Shown here: piece after piece, positions 1 through 7,573 of the stretch
Numbering within the stretch: position 1 is the stretch's first letter
Layout of the letters: each line of letters begins with the position of its first letter
DNA from: an uncultured Rhodospirillales bacterium
Lineage (GTDB): Bacteria > Pseudomonadota > Alphaproteobacteria > ATCC43930 > CGMCC-115725
DNA length: 13,665 nucleotides
Reading direction: 5' to 3'
Assembly: GCA_903897565.1 (NCBI GenBank)
Contig: CAIUCF010000034.1
Span: 1 to 13,665 of the forward strand
Notes under the pieces: model-generated
The model's database searches: none
What the model was told of the DNA's origin: nothing
What the model saw: only the letters and a program-made list of their open reading frames with translations
Translations under genes and position numbers: made by a program

Positions 1-699
1 CTCGCGGCGCAGGCGGGCGAAGGCCCGCAACAGGAAATCGAAGTCTTTCTCGACGACGAGCCGCCCCGCGGCGACGACCACCGGAACCCCCGTCCACGGC
101 AAAGGGGAGGGAGTCGCCCCAAGTTCATGGCCCCGGTCGTCGACAATCGGATTGAAGATCACATGGAGATTGTTAAGGCGGGGCGCGATCTGCTTGAGGT
201 CGGTCGCAACGCCCTCTGATACCGCGACGACCGAGTCGGCGACCGGATACAGCATCCTGATCGCAACCGGCAGGACCCGATAACTCCAGCGATTATAGAA
301 TTGCACCAGCCGGCTCAAGGGCGCGTGCTCGGTCAGGATCAGGCGCCAGCGTCCAAACGAGAGAAGCTTCACCAGCACCGCGCCGAGGTTATTATGCGAA
401 AGCGCCGAGATCACAACATCCGGCTGCTCGCGATTGAACAGCTTGATCAAGGGCATAACGCTCTTGATGACGCGGTTCGTGTTGAGGATCCGGTACCCGA
501 CCCCTGGCGAGACCGGTCGAGGTTCCGACGGATTTCCCTGCTGGCAGACGACCGTGACGTTGTTGCCGCGTTGCGACAGCCCTTCGGCGAGCCGCTTGAC
601 CATCTCCTGGGTGCCGCCTTGCGAGAGGCTGTGGGTGAAGATAGCAATGTGCACCGGGCGAAGCGCGTCTTGGCCCTCTGCCACGGAGGACGGCGCCAT
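1..699 (-). CDS. GT4-family glycosyltransferase, C-terminus cut by the window edge
   Basis: This is probably a retaining glycosyltransferase of family GT4 that adds one sugar from a nucleotide donor to the growing repeat unit at the cytoplasmic membrane. The reading frame is open from 699 to base 1 (233 codons) and runs off the left edge. After a short variable N-terminus comes the Rossmann entry VHIAIFTHSLSQGGTQ (about residues 16-31), which has the family's glycine-rich acceptor loop. Near residues 212-230 is GRLVVEKDFDFLLRAFARL, the start of the GT-B C-terminal domain. The EX7E donor-site motif would lie beyond the window. It is third in the minus-strand operon, behind the polymerase-like gene. 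The start is ambiguous. ATG at 699 has no clear Shine-Dalgarno. GTG at 753, 18 codons upstream in frame, has AGTAGG seven bases before it. The family is clear; the sugar and linkage cannot be read from sequence. Confidence 0.9.
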   Translation of the reverse strand, partial: MAPSSVAEGQDALRPVHIAIFTHSLSQGGTQEMVKRLAEGLSQRGNNVTVVCQQGNPSEPRPVSPGVGYRILNTNRVIKSVMPLIKLFNREQPDVVISALSHNNLGAVLVKLLSFGRWRLILTEHAPLSRLVQFYNRWSYRVLPVAIRMLYPVADSVVAVSEGVATDLKQIAPRLNNLHVIFNPIVDDRGHELGATPSPLPWTGVPVVVAAGRLVVEKDFDFLLRAFARLRRE

Positions 700-810
700 T
701 TCATATTGTCGTTTGGGCGCCGACGCAGAAGTCAGGGCCGAAGTCGCTTCCACAGATGCACCTACTTCTAAAAGGATATTGGACGCCCGTATAACGGTAT
801 CTCCGTACTG

Positions 811-2205
811 TTAAATGCTCTCCTCATTTCGGATACCCCAGTTTCGTGGGCTGCGTCCCGCACCCCATTCTATGCGCGTTTCCGACGAACGCTCTACCGG
901 GCCGCCGAGCGTCGGCTCGACCGTCTCCTCAAGGCGGCGTTTTCCCGCCATCGTTGCGATGACGGTCGGAAAAAGCGCGTTCAAGACATTACTTTTGCGA
1001 GCAATGGAATTGCTCGACGACGCCACGAGCACCACTGAGACCAGCAGCACTTTGCCCCAGCCATTCGCCGTTCGATATCCCCACAACAGGATTGTCCCGA
1101 AGCTCACCAACCAGAATACGTACGCAATCGCACCCATATTGACGAGCTCCAGAATCCAGAAATTCTCGATATCACCGAAGGGGATGTCGAGCCCGACCTG
1201 CCAAACCATCTTCGCCAGGCGGTCGAAAGGGATCCCGTAGAAAACGTCGTGAGACGTCATTTGGGGCAGGAACTTGAAAATCGCCAGTCGCGCCTCGGAA
1301 CTATCATCGAAGTAGAGCCGATTGAGGATGCGCTGACCGATATTCGTCAGAAAAAACACTGACAACATGCTCGCTGGTATCAGCACCGCCGCAGCCGATA
1401 CTTGCAAGATGGTTTGCAGTTTCGCGGGCTTCAGCAAGACCTCGCGCAGACCATAGCCAATCGATGCGACGATCAATATCGGCGTCGTCACGAACAGCGC
1501 GGTACGCCCGCCGAAGGCGATCAATCCAAGGAACATGATTCCCAGGCAAACCCGGGTCCTAAGTCCGTCTCGTTGGGTTGCGAGCGTGACGAAGATGCCG
1601 ATCATCGTCATCATCGCACCGTCGAGCGGATGATCGTAAAGCGCAAAGCCTCGGAATTCTCCCGGCTCGGCAACGGCCAGGGTATCGCCGAAATGAACAG
1701 GAATGAGCTGAATTTCGAAGACGTTTTCGCCGACACACATCGCGGCGTTGAAGGTAACCAGGTACATCACCAGCTTGGCGAATGCCGCCCGCTCTTCGTC
1801 TCTCGAGTTTTGCAATATGAATGCCATCAACATGGCAGGAACAAAGCTGTTCACCGTCGCGGCCGACCCGGACATCCCTCCGTAGACGCAACTGAACGCC
1901 AGCGAAACCAGGAGCAACCCCATCGCGACCAGAAAATAACGGACGCCTTGGCCGGAATACTCGGGGTCGCCAACGCCGCGGCGTCGGAAAAACTGGACGG
2001 CGGCAATCGTGGCCAGAACCAGCGTCGGATGAAACCGCGAGTAAATTGGCGCGGCCGGATCCCCGGTGTGGATGCCGAGATCGTACAGGACCTGACCGGA
2101 GACGGTCAGCCCCGCGGTGAGCGCGAGCATCGTTGTCTTGCAGCCCGGCGTCCAAGGAACCTTCCCCGGGATCGCGTCGCCGACATTCGCTTCTTTCCAC
2201 TGCAT
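811..2205 (-). CDS. Polytopic O-antigen polymerase/ligase-like protein (Wzy/VpsF-like)
   Basis: This is an inner-membrane protein of 464 residues with about ten to eleven hydrophobic segments (near 24-44, 58-73, 90-110, 115-131, 142-158, 196-212, 218-232, 236-252, 266-287, 350-376 and 385-400). Two features fit Wzy_C-type polymerases and O-antigen ligases. One is a large periplasmic-type loop with RGFALYDHPLDGA (185-197), which resembles the R-x-G-x(4)-HP-x(2)-G signature. The other is IENFWILELVNMG (346-358), which resembles the conserved HNxxL-type segment. The role would be joining lipid-linked repeat units or transferring the chain. I recall VpsF-family annotations for similar alphaproteobacterial proteins, but cannot confirm that here. 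I chose ATG 2205 because GCGAGG lies five bases upstream. ATG 2208 is equally possible, and the ATGATG overlaps the TGA of the preceding glycosyltransferase, so the two are translationally coupled. Starting at 2271 would bury 67 bases in the upstream gene. The hydrophilic C-terminal tail (421-464) looks cytoplasmic. Confidence 0.82.
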   Translation of the reverse strand: MQWKEANVGDAIPGKVPWTPGCKTTMLALTAGLTVSGQVLYDLGIHTGDPAAPIYSRFHPTLVLATIAAVQFFRRRGVGDPEYSGQGVRYFLVAMGLLLVSLAFSCVYGGMSGSAATVNSFVPAMLMAFILQNSRDEERAAFAKLVMYLVTFNAAMCVGENVFEIQLIPVHFGDTLAVAEPGEFRGFALYDHPLDGAMMTMIGIFVTLATQRDGLRTRVCLGIMFLGLIAFGGRTALFVTTPILIVASIGYGLREVLLKPAKLQTILQVSAAAVLIPASMLSVFFLTNIGQRILNRLYFDDSSEARLAIFKFLPQMTSHDVFYGIPFDRLAKMVWQVGLDIPFGDIENFWILELVNMGAIAYVFWLVSFGTILLWGYRTANGWGKVLLVSVVLVASSSNSIARKSNVLNALFPTVIATMAGKRRLEETVEPTLGGPVERSSETRIEWGAGRSPRNWGIRNEESI

Positions 2206-3326
2206 CATGGCCTCGCGGAAGACATGAGTGAGTCGATGACCGGCACCAACTTCGCGCCCACGATATCCCAATTGAAGGTCTCTCGTGCGCGCTTTCGCGC
2301 CGCCCGCCCCATTTCGAGGGCACGCTGGGGATCCGCCAGAAGCGCGCCCAGCGCCCCGGCAAGCGATCGGGAATCACGAATTGGCACCAGCAATCCGGAA
2401 ACTCCGTCCTCAATGGCATCGGGGAATCCCCCGGTGAGCGTTCCCACCACGGGAAGACCATACGTTGCCGCTTCGATCACCGCGACTGAAGAAGGTTCAA
2501 CGATGCTTGGCAAGCAGAAGATCGAACTCTCTTTGAGAATTTCTTTTACCTCATCCGGAGAAATCTTACCCGTCGTCCGAATCTTGGGATGCGACACGGC
2601 CGGAGTACAGCCGACAATCGTGAGGCTTGCGTCCGGAAATTGCTCGGTGAGCTGCAGGAACGCCTCGACCAGATATTCGCCGCCCTTGCGGTCCCACTCG
2701 ATTCCAACGAAGCAAATCTTTTGCGCGGCATAGCGCGCGAGCGAAAAATTCTCGAAATCGCTCTCGATGTTCGAGCCGATATACACGACATGCACCTTGT
2801 CGGGCGCGCATCCATAGTCTTGGACCAATGTCGCCTTGGCGTGTGACGCCGAAACGGCGATGGCATCCGCCCGGTGATAGAGCTCAACCTCCTGAGCCTG
2901 AAATCGCTCAGGAAAATGTGTCTCCGTGAACCTCACGCTGCGCAGGGTATAATCGGTGTATACCAGAAGCGGGACCCCGGGAAGAGCGGCATTGAAGAGC
3001 CCTTGAGTTTGCACGACGAGGTCGATCTCGTCCCTGAGCGGCGCGAACTGCTCGCGAAAATGGCTGGAGATTCTCTCGAAAACATAGGGGTTCTTGAAAA
3101 AATAGCCGTGCCGTTCGCCAGCGTCAAACAAGACACCGATCCCGTAGTGGACGGCCTCGACGGTGAGGCCGATCAATACCTCAAGCGGCCTTTTCTTTAT
3201 CGCCGCCTTGACATCGAAGTCGATGATCTCATGATCAGGATACCGCTTCCTGATCTGCGCCAGCAGGGATCTATTCGTAAACGAGAAATGGCCCAGGCGG
3301 ACAAACAGAATTTTTCGCTTGGTCAT
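2205..3326 (-). CDS. GT4-family glycosyltransferase
   Basis: This 373-residue enzyme is a predicted cytoplasmic GT-B fold glycosyltransferase of family GT4, complete and of normal length. The N-terminal Rossmann strand is KRKILFVRLGHFSF (about 4-17). The donor domain begins with ICFVGIEWDRKGGEYLVEAF (204-223), where WDRKGG is the usual family turn. The EX7E donor/catalytic motif is EPSSVAVIE (E277 and E285), followed by GLPVVGTLTGGFPDAIEDG (290-308). It is the first gene of the minus-strand operon, and its stop overlaps the start of the polymerase-like gene, so the two are probably made together. The start is ATG 3326, with a weak GAG five bases upstream; an adjacent GTG at 3329 would add one residue. 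The acceptor and sugar are unknown. The N-terminal half is divergent, with an unusually long stretch before the acceptor-binding helices. The family call is secure. Confidence 0.92.
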   Translation of the reverse strand: MTKRKILFVRLGHFSFTNRSLLAQIRKRYPDHEIIDFDVKAAIKKRPLEVLIGLTVEAVHYGIGVLFDAGERHGYFFKNPYVFERISSHFREQFAPLRDEIDLVVQTQGLFNAALPGVPLLVYTDYTLRSVRFTETHFPERFQAQEVELYHRADAIAVSASHAKATLVQDYGCAPDKVHVVYIGSNIESDFENFSLARYAAQKICFVGIEWDRKGGEYLVEAFLQLTEQFPDASLTIVGCTPAVSHPKIRTTGKISPDEVKEILKESSIFCLPSIVEPSSVAVIEAATYGLPVVGTLTGGFPDAIEDGVSGLLVPIRDSRSLAGALGALLADPQRALEMGRAARKRARETFNWDIVGAKLVPVIDSLMSSARP

Positions 3327-3638
3327 CACAACTCAGATATTATTGGATTCCGCGACAGACTTATCGCTCCGATGTGTTCCATCAAGATTATCGGCCATCG
3401 GCCCGTCTAGGTCTTGCAATAAGGATCGTACGTGGCGATACGGGAATGGTCAAGAAATCGAACGAATTCTTCTCGGTGGAAGCGATGAATTTCCAATCAT
3501 CAGACCATCGTGACGAAGGAAAATCGGCCGTCGATAAGAGACAATTTCGTGACGCGACATTTTTGTGCTGGCTCCGCGCCGCTATGCGCGTAAGTTGACA
3601 CGCGATTTGCCACAGTATCGCGGCATTGGTTCATCGGA
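3327..3638. promoter_or_regulatory. Divergent intergenic region between two polysaccharide operons
   Basis: These 312 bases separate two glycosyltransferase genes that are transcribed away from each other, so both operon promoters should lie here. I see no convincing gene. The octamer TCGTGACG occurs twice on the plus strand (3508-3515 and 3547-3554), with start points 39 bases apart, which could be a regulator site. On the minus strand no -35/-10 pair stands out: GATAAG- and GATAAT-like hexamers are present but poorly spaced. There is no obvious riboswitch or terminator fold. Confidence 0.5.
3595..3621 (+). promoter_or_regulatory. Candidate promoter for the plus-strand operon
   Basis: A perfect TTGACA hexamer sits at 3595-3600. 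The best -10 match is TATCGC at 3616-3621, a short 15-base spacer with a poor -10. At the usual 17-base spacing the hexamer is TCGCGG. Transcription would start only about ten bases before the ATG at 3639, giving an almost leaderless message. That is consistent with the absence of a strong Shine-Dalgarno (only CGGA next to the ATG). The call is weak. Confidence 0.3.
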
Positions 3639-4817
3639 ATGCCTGTAATGCCTCCCCGCCCCAGGATTTGTTATATCATTGCGCCCAGCGGCCAGAAGGG
3701 TGGCGGCATGGGGCGCGTGAAGGATTACATCCTCGAATCTGGAGGCGATCGTTGGGGACGTGTCCGCTTCGAGGCCATCGATACCCGCGGCTCGGGCTCG
3801 GCCGCGTGGTCGATTGTCCGGGTCTGCCGCGCCGTTGCAACGATCTGGACCAGCGCCCTCCTGCGTCGGGTTGCCCTCGTTCACGTCAACCTCGGTGACC
3901 GCGGCAGTGCCGTCCGCAAGGGTATCGTCGTCATCATGAGCCGGCTCGTGTCGGTACCGGTAATCCTCCACCTGCACGCCGCCGAATTGACCGACGACTA
4001 CGCCCGCGCCGGCTGGCTCAAACGCCGACTCCTGCAAATTCCCTTCAGGATGGCTCAATGCTGCGTCGTGCTCGGCGAGCGCTGGCGCGATTGGCTCATC
4101 GACGAAATCGGCGTCGACCGCGACAAGATCGAGATCCTCTACAACGGCGTTCCCATACCAGCCGGCGCCGCAACACCGCGACAACCGGCTATCGATGCGG
4201 CACCAATAATCCTGTTCCTCGGGAACCTGATGGAGAGAAAGGGTGTTTCGGATCTGCTTCATGCGCTTGCCGGTTTCGCTGGCACCGTACCGCAATGGCG
4301 CGCGATTTTCGCCGGCGGTGGCGATCTCCAGCACTATCAGGCGCTTGCCCAGGATCTCGGGATATCCGCCCATGTCGAGTTCGCGGGCTGGGTCGATCAG
4401 GATAAGGCGCGAACGCTGATCCGGGGTGCCACGATGCTGGTCCTGCCATCCTATGACGAAGGTCTGCCGCTCGTGATCCTCGAGGCTCTCGGGGCAGGAA
4501 CCCCGGTCATCTGCACCCCCGTGGGAGCGATACCCGAAGTCCTGCAATCAGAAGAGACTGCGATCCTCGTCGGGGCGGGTGATCGTCCCGCACTCGAGCG
4601 CGCCCTGATCCGTTTGGCACAGGACCCGGCACTGCGTGCACACCTCTCCGCTCAGGGATCTTCCCTGTTTCGGCAAGAATTCACTCTGGGCGTCTTTCTG
4701 GACCGATTATTCGATATTTATCGTCGATACTGTGGTGTCGAGATAGAGCGCGATCCCGGGCCCGGCGCCAGGATCTCCGACGACATCAAGCCTGAACGGA
4801 TCTCGAACGGTCGATGA
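3639..4817 (+). CDS. GT4-family glycosyltransferase
   Basis: This is a complete GT4 glycosyltransferase of 392 residues, predicted to act at the cytoplasmic face of the membrane on a lipid-linked acceptor. The N-terminal domain has ICYIIAPSGQKGGGMGRV (10-27), with the glycine-rich acceptor loop. The donor domain opens with IILFLGNLMERKGVSDLLHAL (190-210). The EX7E motif is EGLPLVILE (E274 and E282), followed by GAGTPVICTPVGAIPEVL (285-302). Two Met codons lie close together (3639 and 3648); I keep 3639, but neither has a strong ribosome site. It is first in the plus-strand operon, and its TGA overlaps the next ATG by four bases (ATGA), which couples it to the GMC oxidoreductase. The tail after residue 365 is charged and extends beyond the usual fold. 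The sugar specificity is unknown. Confidence 0.92.
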   Translation: MPVMPPRPRICYIIAPSGQKGGGMGRVKDYILESGGDRWGRVRFEAIDTRGSGSAAWSIVRVCRAVATIWTSALLRRVALVHVNLGDRGSAVRKGIVVIMSRLVSVPVILHLHAAELTDDYARAGWLKRRLLQIPFRMAQCCVVLGERWRDWLIDEIGVDRDKIEILYNGVPIPAGAATPRQPAIDAAPIILFLGNLMERKGVSDLLHALAGFAGTVPQWRAIFAGGGDLQHYQALAQDLGISAHVEFAGWVDQDKARTLIRGATMLVLPSYDEGLPLVILEALGAGTPVICTPVGAIPEVLQSEETAILVGAGDRPALERALIRLAQDPALRAHLSAQGSSLFRQEFTLGVFLDRLFDIYRRYCGVEIERDPGPGARISDDIKPERISNGR

Positions 4818-6511
4818 TTGACACCGCCAAAACGCTTCCCTCGGGAACCATCCTGGATGCAGACATCTGCATCGTCGGCGCCGGCGCCGCCGGAATTGCC
4901 CTGGCGTTACAGTTCGCCGATACCGACAAGACGGTCCTCCTCATCGAATCCGGGGATGTCGCCGAGAACCCGGAAATTCAAGCTCTCTATGAGGGATCGG
5001 TCGTCGATCCGGCACTTCACAGCCCGGCTGATCGCTACCGTCAACGCGTCTTCGGCGGAACGACCACGATCTGGGGCGGTCGCTGCATCCCGTTCGATCC
5101 AATCGATTTCGACTTGAGAGCCTGGATCGACAATTCGGGTTGGCCGATCGAGTACGCCGAGGTAGCGGGCTACTATCCAGCTGCAAACGCGCTGTGCGAA
5201 GCCGGGGACTGTGACTACGATGCCCGCTCGGCACTCGGCGCGCCGATGCGCCCGATGATCGAGGGCTTCCACTCTTCCCATTTCAACGCAGACTCGCTCG
5301 AGCGTTTCAGCTGCCCGACCAATTTCGCGGCGCGCTATGGCCACCGGCTGAGCGCAAGTCGAAATATCCGCGTGCTGCTCAACGCCAACTGCACCGAGAT
5401 CGTTGCCAATAATCGCGGCGACCACGTCGATCACATCATCCTGCGAACCCTATCAGGCGGCCACTTCGAGGCGCGTGCCCGCAAGTTCATCCTGGCGATG
5501 GGCGGACTCGAAATTCCCCGCATTCTCCTGGCGTCGAACCGCGTGCATCCGCGGGGTATCGGTAACGGCCATGACCTCGTCGGCCGCTACTACATGTGTC
5601 ATATCGCCGGAACCATCGGCGACGTCCGTTTCAGCGTGCCTAAGGAACAGGTCTGGCATGGATACGAGAACGCCTGGGACGGCGTATATTGCCGCCGGCG
5701 CCTCGCCCTCACGCCTGAGACCCAGCGGGCGTTGCAGGTCGGCAATGTGGTCATGCGGCTTCACCATCCGCGCCTGGTCGACCCCGGCCATCAGACCGGG
5801 ATCCTTTCGGCGATCTACCTCGCGAAACCGCTCATCAGCTATGAGTATGCAAAACGGCTCTACGGGCCTGACCCGGTCGGACTGGGCGACTATCTCCGCC
5901 ATGTTCTGAACGTCGTCAGCCAGCCCATACGGACGGCCAGATTCCTGGCGGACTGGGCATGGCGCCGGACACTCGCCGTACGAAAGTTTCCGTCGATCAT
6001 CATCGCGTCCACGGCCAATCGCTATTCCCTGGACGTCCATGCCGAACAGATTCCCAATCCCGAAAGCCGGGTATCGCTCGCAGAGACGCGCGACCCTCTG
6101 GGATTGCCTCGGATCGCAATCGACTGGCGCTACACGGCCGCGGATATAGATACGGTGGCAACCGCGCTCCGGCTCCTCAAACAGGACTTCGCCGCCTGGG
6201 GCGGCGGGACGTTGGAGTACGATGAGGACGAAGTCGAAGCCGCGATGCTTCGAGAGGGCGCCTATGGTGGACACCATATCGGCACTGCGCGCATGGGCAG
6301 GACTGCCGAAGAGGGAGTCGTCGACCGCGATTGTCGGGTGTTCGGGATCGACAACCTCTACATTGCGGGCAGTGCCGTATTCCCAACGTCGAGCCAAGCA
6401 AACCCGACATTGACGATCGTGGCGATGGCGTTGCGGCTCGCCGATCATTTGCGGCATCGCTTCGCACCCTCGACAATCGCTGCAGGTGTCACAGCACAGG
6501 AACACGAATAA
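4814..6511 (+). CDS. GMC-family FAD-dependent oxidoreductase
   Basis: This 565-residue flavoprotein belongs to the glucose-methanol-choline oxidoreductase family, which oxidises hydroxyl groups using bound FAD. The dinucleotide fold is at 18-46, with GAGAAG (22-27) and the acidic ribose-binding IESG (44-47). FGGTTTIWGGRC (80-91) matches the second FAD-contact loop, and EIPRILLAS (233-241) the central FAD-binding segment. The C-terminal domain carries GGHHIGTARMG (485-495), with the catalytic His (487 or 488), and GSAVFPTSSQANPTLT (519-534), with the partner Asn530. There is no signal peptide or twin-arginine motif, so it is predicted to be cytoplasmic. It overlaps the glycosyltransferase before it by four bases and the epimerase after it by one base. 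That context suggests it oxidises a sugar or sugar-linked intermediate in polysaccharide assembly, which is inference. Quinone, cytochrome or oxygen as acceptor cannot be told apart. Confidence 0.93.
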   Translation: MIDTAKTLPSGTILDADICIVGAGAAGIALALQFADTDKTVLLIESGDVAENPEIQALYEGSVVDPALHSPADRYRQRVFGGTTTIWGGRCIPFDPIDFDLRAWIDNSGWPIEYAEVAGYYPAANALCEAGDCDYDARSALGAPMRPMIEGFHSSHFNADSLERFSCPTNFAARYGHRLSASRNIRVLLNANCTEIVANNRGDHVDHIILRTLSGGHFEARARKFILAMGGLEIPRILLASNRVHPRGIGNGHDLVGRYYMCHIAGTIGDVRFSVPKEQVWHGYENAWDGVYCRRRLALTPETQRALQVGNVVMRLHHPRLVDPGHQTGILSAIYLAKPLISYEYAKRLYGPDPVGLGDYLRHVLNVVSQPIRTARFLADWAWRRTLAVRKFPSIIIASTANRYSLDVHAEQIPNPESRVSLAETRDPLGLPRIAIDWRYTAADIDTVATALRLLKQDFAAWGGGTLEYDEDEVEAAMLREGAYGGHHIGTARMGRTAEEGVVDRDCRVFGIDNLYIAGSAVFPTSSQANPTLTIVAMALRLADHLRHRFAPSTIAAGVTAQEHE

Positions 6512-7488
6512 TGCGCGTCCTCGTGATCGGTGCCAGCGGCTTCATTGGATCAGCGGTGACTCGTGCGCTCGCAGCACGCGGCGACGTTCAGGTGCGCGCG
6601 GGGATGCGTAATCCGGGTCGCGCGTCTTTCGATAGCAGCGTCGAAATCCGACAACTCGACAGCAACGACAAAACGATGCTGGCAGCGGCCATCAGCGACG
6701 TGACCCATGTCGTTGACTGCGTCATGGGTTCTGCCGCGACGATGACCGGGACGAGCGCGAATCTCGCGGCGGCCGCCCGATCGTCCGGCCTGCGGCGCGT
6801 TGTCACTCTCAGCAGCTGCGCGGTCTATGGATCGGCACAAGGCTATGTCGACGAAGCAACACCACTGTGCGAGCCAAGTGACGACTATGCCGCGGCAAAG
6901 GTCGAATGCGAGCGGATCTTGCTCGATGCCGGAGGACACGGCCTATCGTCGGTGATCCTGAGGCCGAGCTGTGTCTACGGCCCGGGATCGCAACAATGGA
7001 CCGTACGTATCGCCAAGATGCTCATCGCCCGCAGGCTCGGCGATCTCGGACAAGCTGGTGAGGGCACCGCGAATCTCGTCGCCGTCGATGACCTCGTGTC
7101 TGCCATCCTGGCAGGCCTGGAACTGCCGGGAGAGGGCACCGATATATTCAATATTTCCAACGCTTCGCCGGGGACATGGAATGCCTATCTCATGGCGTTC
7201 GCCCGCATGCTCGGGGCAATCCCCGTGCGGCGCATTCCCTCGTGGCAATTACGTCTCGATGGCAAACTCGCCGCGCCGCCGCTGAAAGTCGCGCAGATTC
7301 TACGCGATCGGCTCAAGCTCACCGGGGTGCAGATCGCAGATCCGATTACCCCTTCGATGCTCCGGCTTTTCGCTCATCAGGTTCAGTTTGGATCACACAA
7401 GGCCGACCGGCTCTCGTCGTTCCATCGCACGCCATTGCAGGAAGGTCTTGCCTCTGCAGCGCTGTGGTTCAAAGAGCACTTCGTATAA
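6511..7488 (+). CDS. NAD(P)-dependent epimerase/dehydratase (extended SDR)
   Basis: This 325-residue protein is an extended short-chain dehydrogenase/reductase, probably acting on a nucleotide sugar or a sugar-linked intermediate. The start at ATG 6511 overlaps the TAA of the oxidoreductase (TAATG) and puts the Rossmann fold at the very N-terminus: MRVLVIGASGFIGSAV, with GASGFIG at 7-13. A longer in-frame opening from 6331 would lie within the upstream gene and is not credible. The catalytic set is visible: Ser101/102 in TLSSCAVYG, and Tyr126-Lys130 in DDYAAAK. RPSCVYGPG (151-159) is the usual substrate-loop motif of sugar epimerases. The C-terminal third is less typical, so the substrate cannot be inferred. 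Coupling to the flavoprotein suggests a two-step oxidation then reduction or epimerisation of one sugar, which is speculative. Confidence 0.9.
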   Translation: MRVLVIGASGFIGSAVTRALAARGDVQVRAGMRNPGRASFDSSVEIRQLDSNDKTMLAAAISDVTHVVDCVMGSAATMTGTSANLAAAARSSGLRRVVTLSSCAVYGSAQGYVDEATPLCEPSDDYAAAKVECERILLDAGGHGLSSVILRPSCVYGPGSQQWTVRIAKMLIARRLGDLGQAGEGTANLVAVDDLVSAILAGLELPGEGTDIFNISNASPGTWNAYLMAFARMLGAIPVRRIPSWQLRLDGKLAAPPLKVAQILRDRLKLTGVQIADPITPSMLRLFAHQVQFGSHKADRLSSFHRTPLQEGLASAALWFKEHFV

Positions 7489-7573
7489 ATAAATGCTTCT
7501 GTATAATGATCTAGGTGAATATGGCCATAAAATCGGTTTAGATAGATTAATGTTCCGCAGATGGGAATGATGA
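7489..7573 (+). promoter_or_regulatory. AT-rich gap with a perfect -10 hexamer before the kinase-like gene
   Basis: This 85-base gap is clearly more AT-rich than the flanking genes and breaks an otherwise tightly packed operon. It contains a perfect TATAAT at 7502-7507, with a weak TTCGTA sixteen bases upstream (7480-7485) overlapping the end of the epimerase gene. ATGGCCAT near 7519-7526 is a small palindrome. An internal promoter for the kinase-GH10-propeller genes is plausible but unproven. I see no terminator here. Confidence 0.35.

Noticed and set aside
1402..2733. A 443-codon open frame on the plus strand
   Set aside because: It lies antisense to the polymerase-like and glycosyltransferase genes. 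Its product is rich in Arg, Gln, His and Glu with no membrane or domain signature, as expected for a shadow frame in GC-rich DNA.
3582..4547. A 321-codon open frame on the minus strand
   Set aside because: It is antisense to the GT4 gene at 3639, low in hydrophobic core and without recognisable motifs.
5453..6505. A 350-codon open frame on the minus strand
   Set aside because: It is antisense to the GMC oxidoreductase, whose full set of family motifs proves the plus-strand reading.
6331..6510. A 60-residue N-terminal extension of the epimerase
   Set aside because: It would lie inside the oxidoreductase gene; ATG 6511 places the Rossmann motif directly at the N-terminus and overlaps the upstream stop in the usual way.
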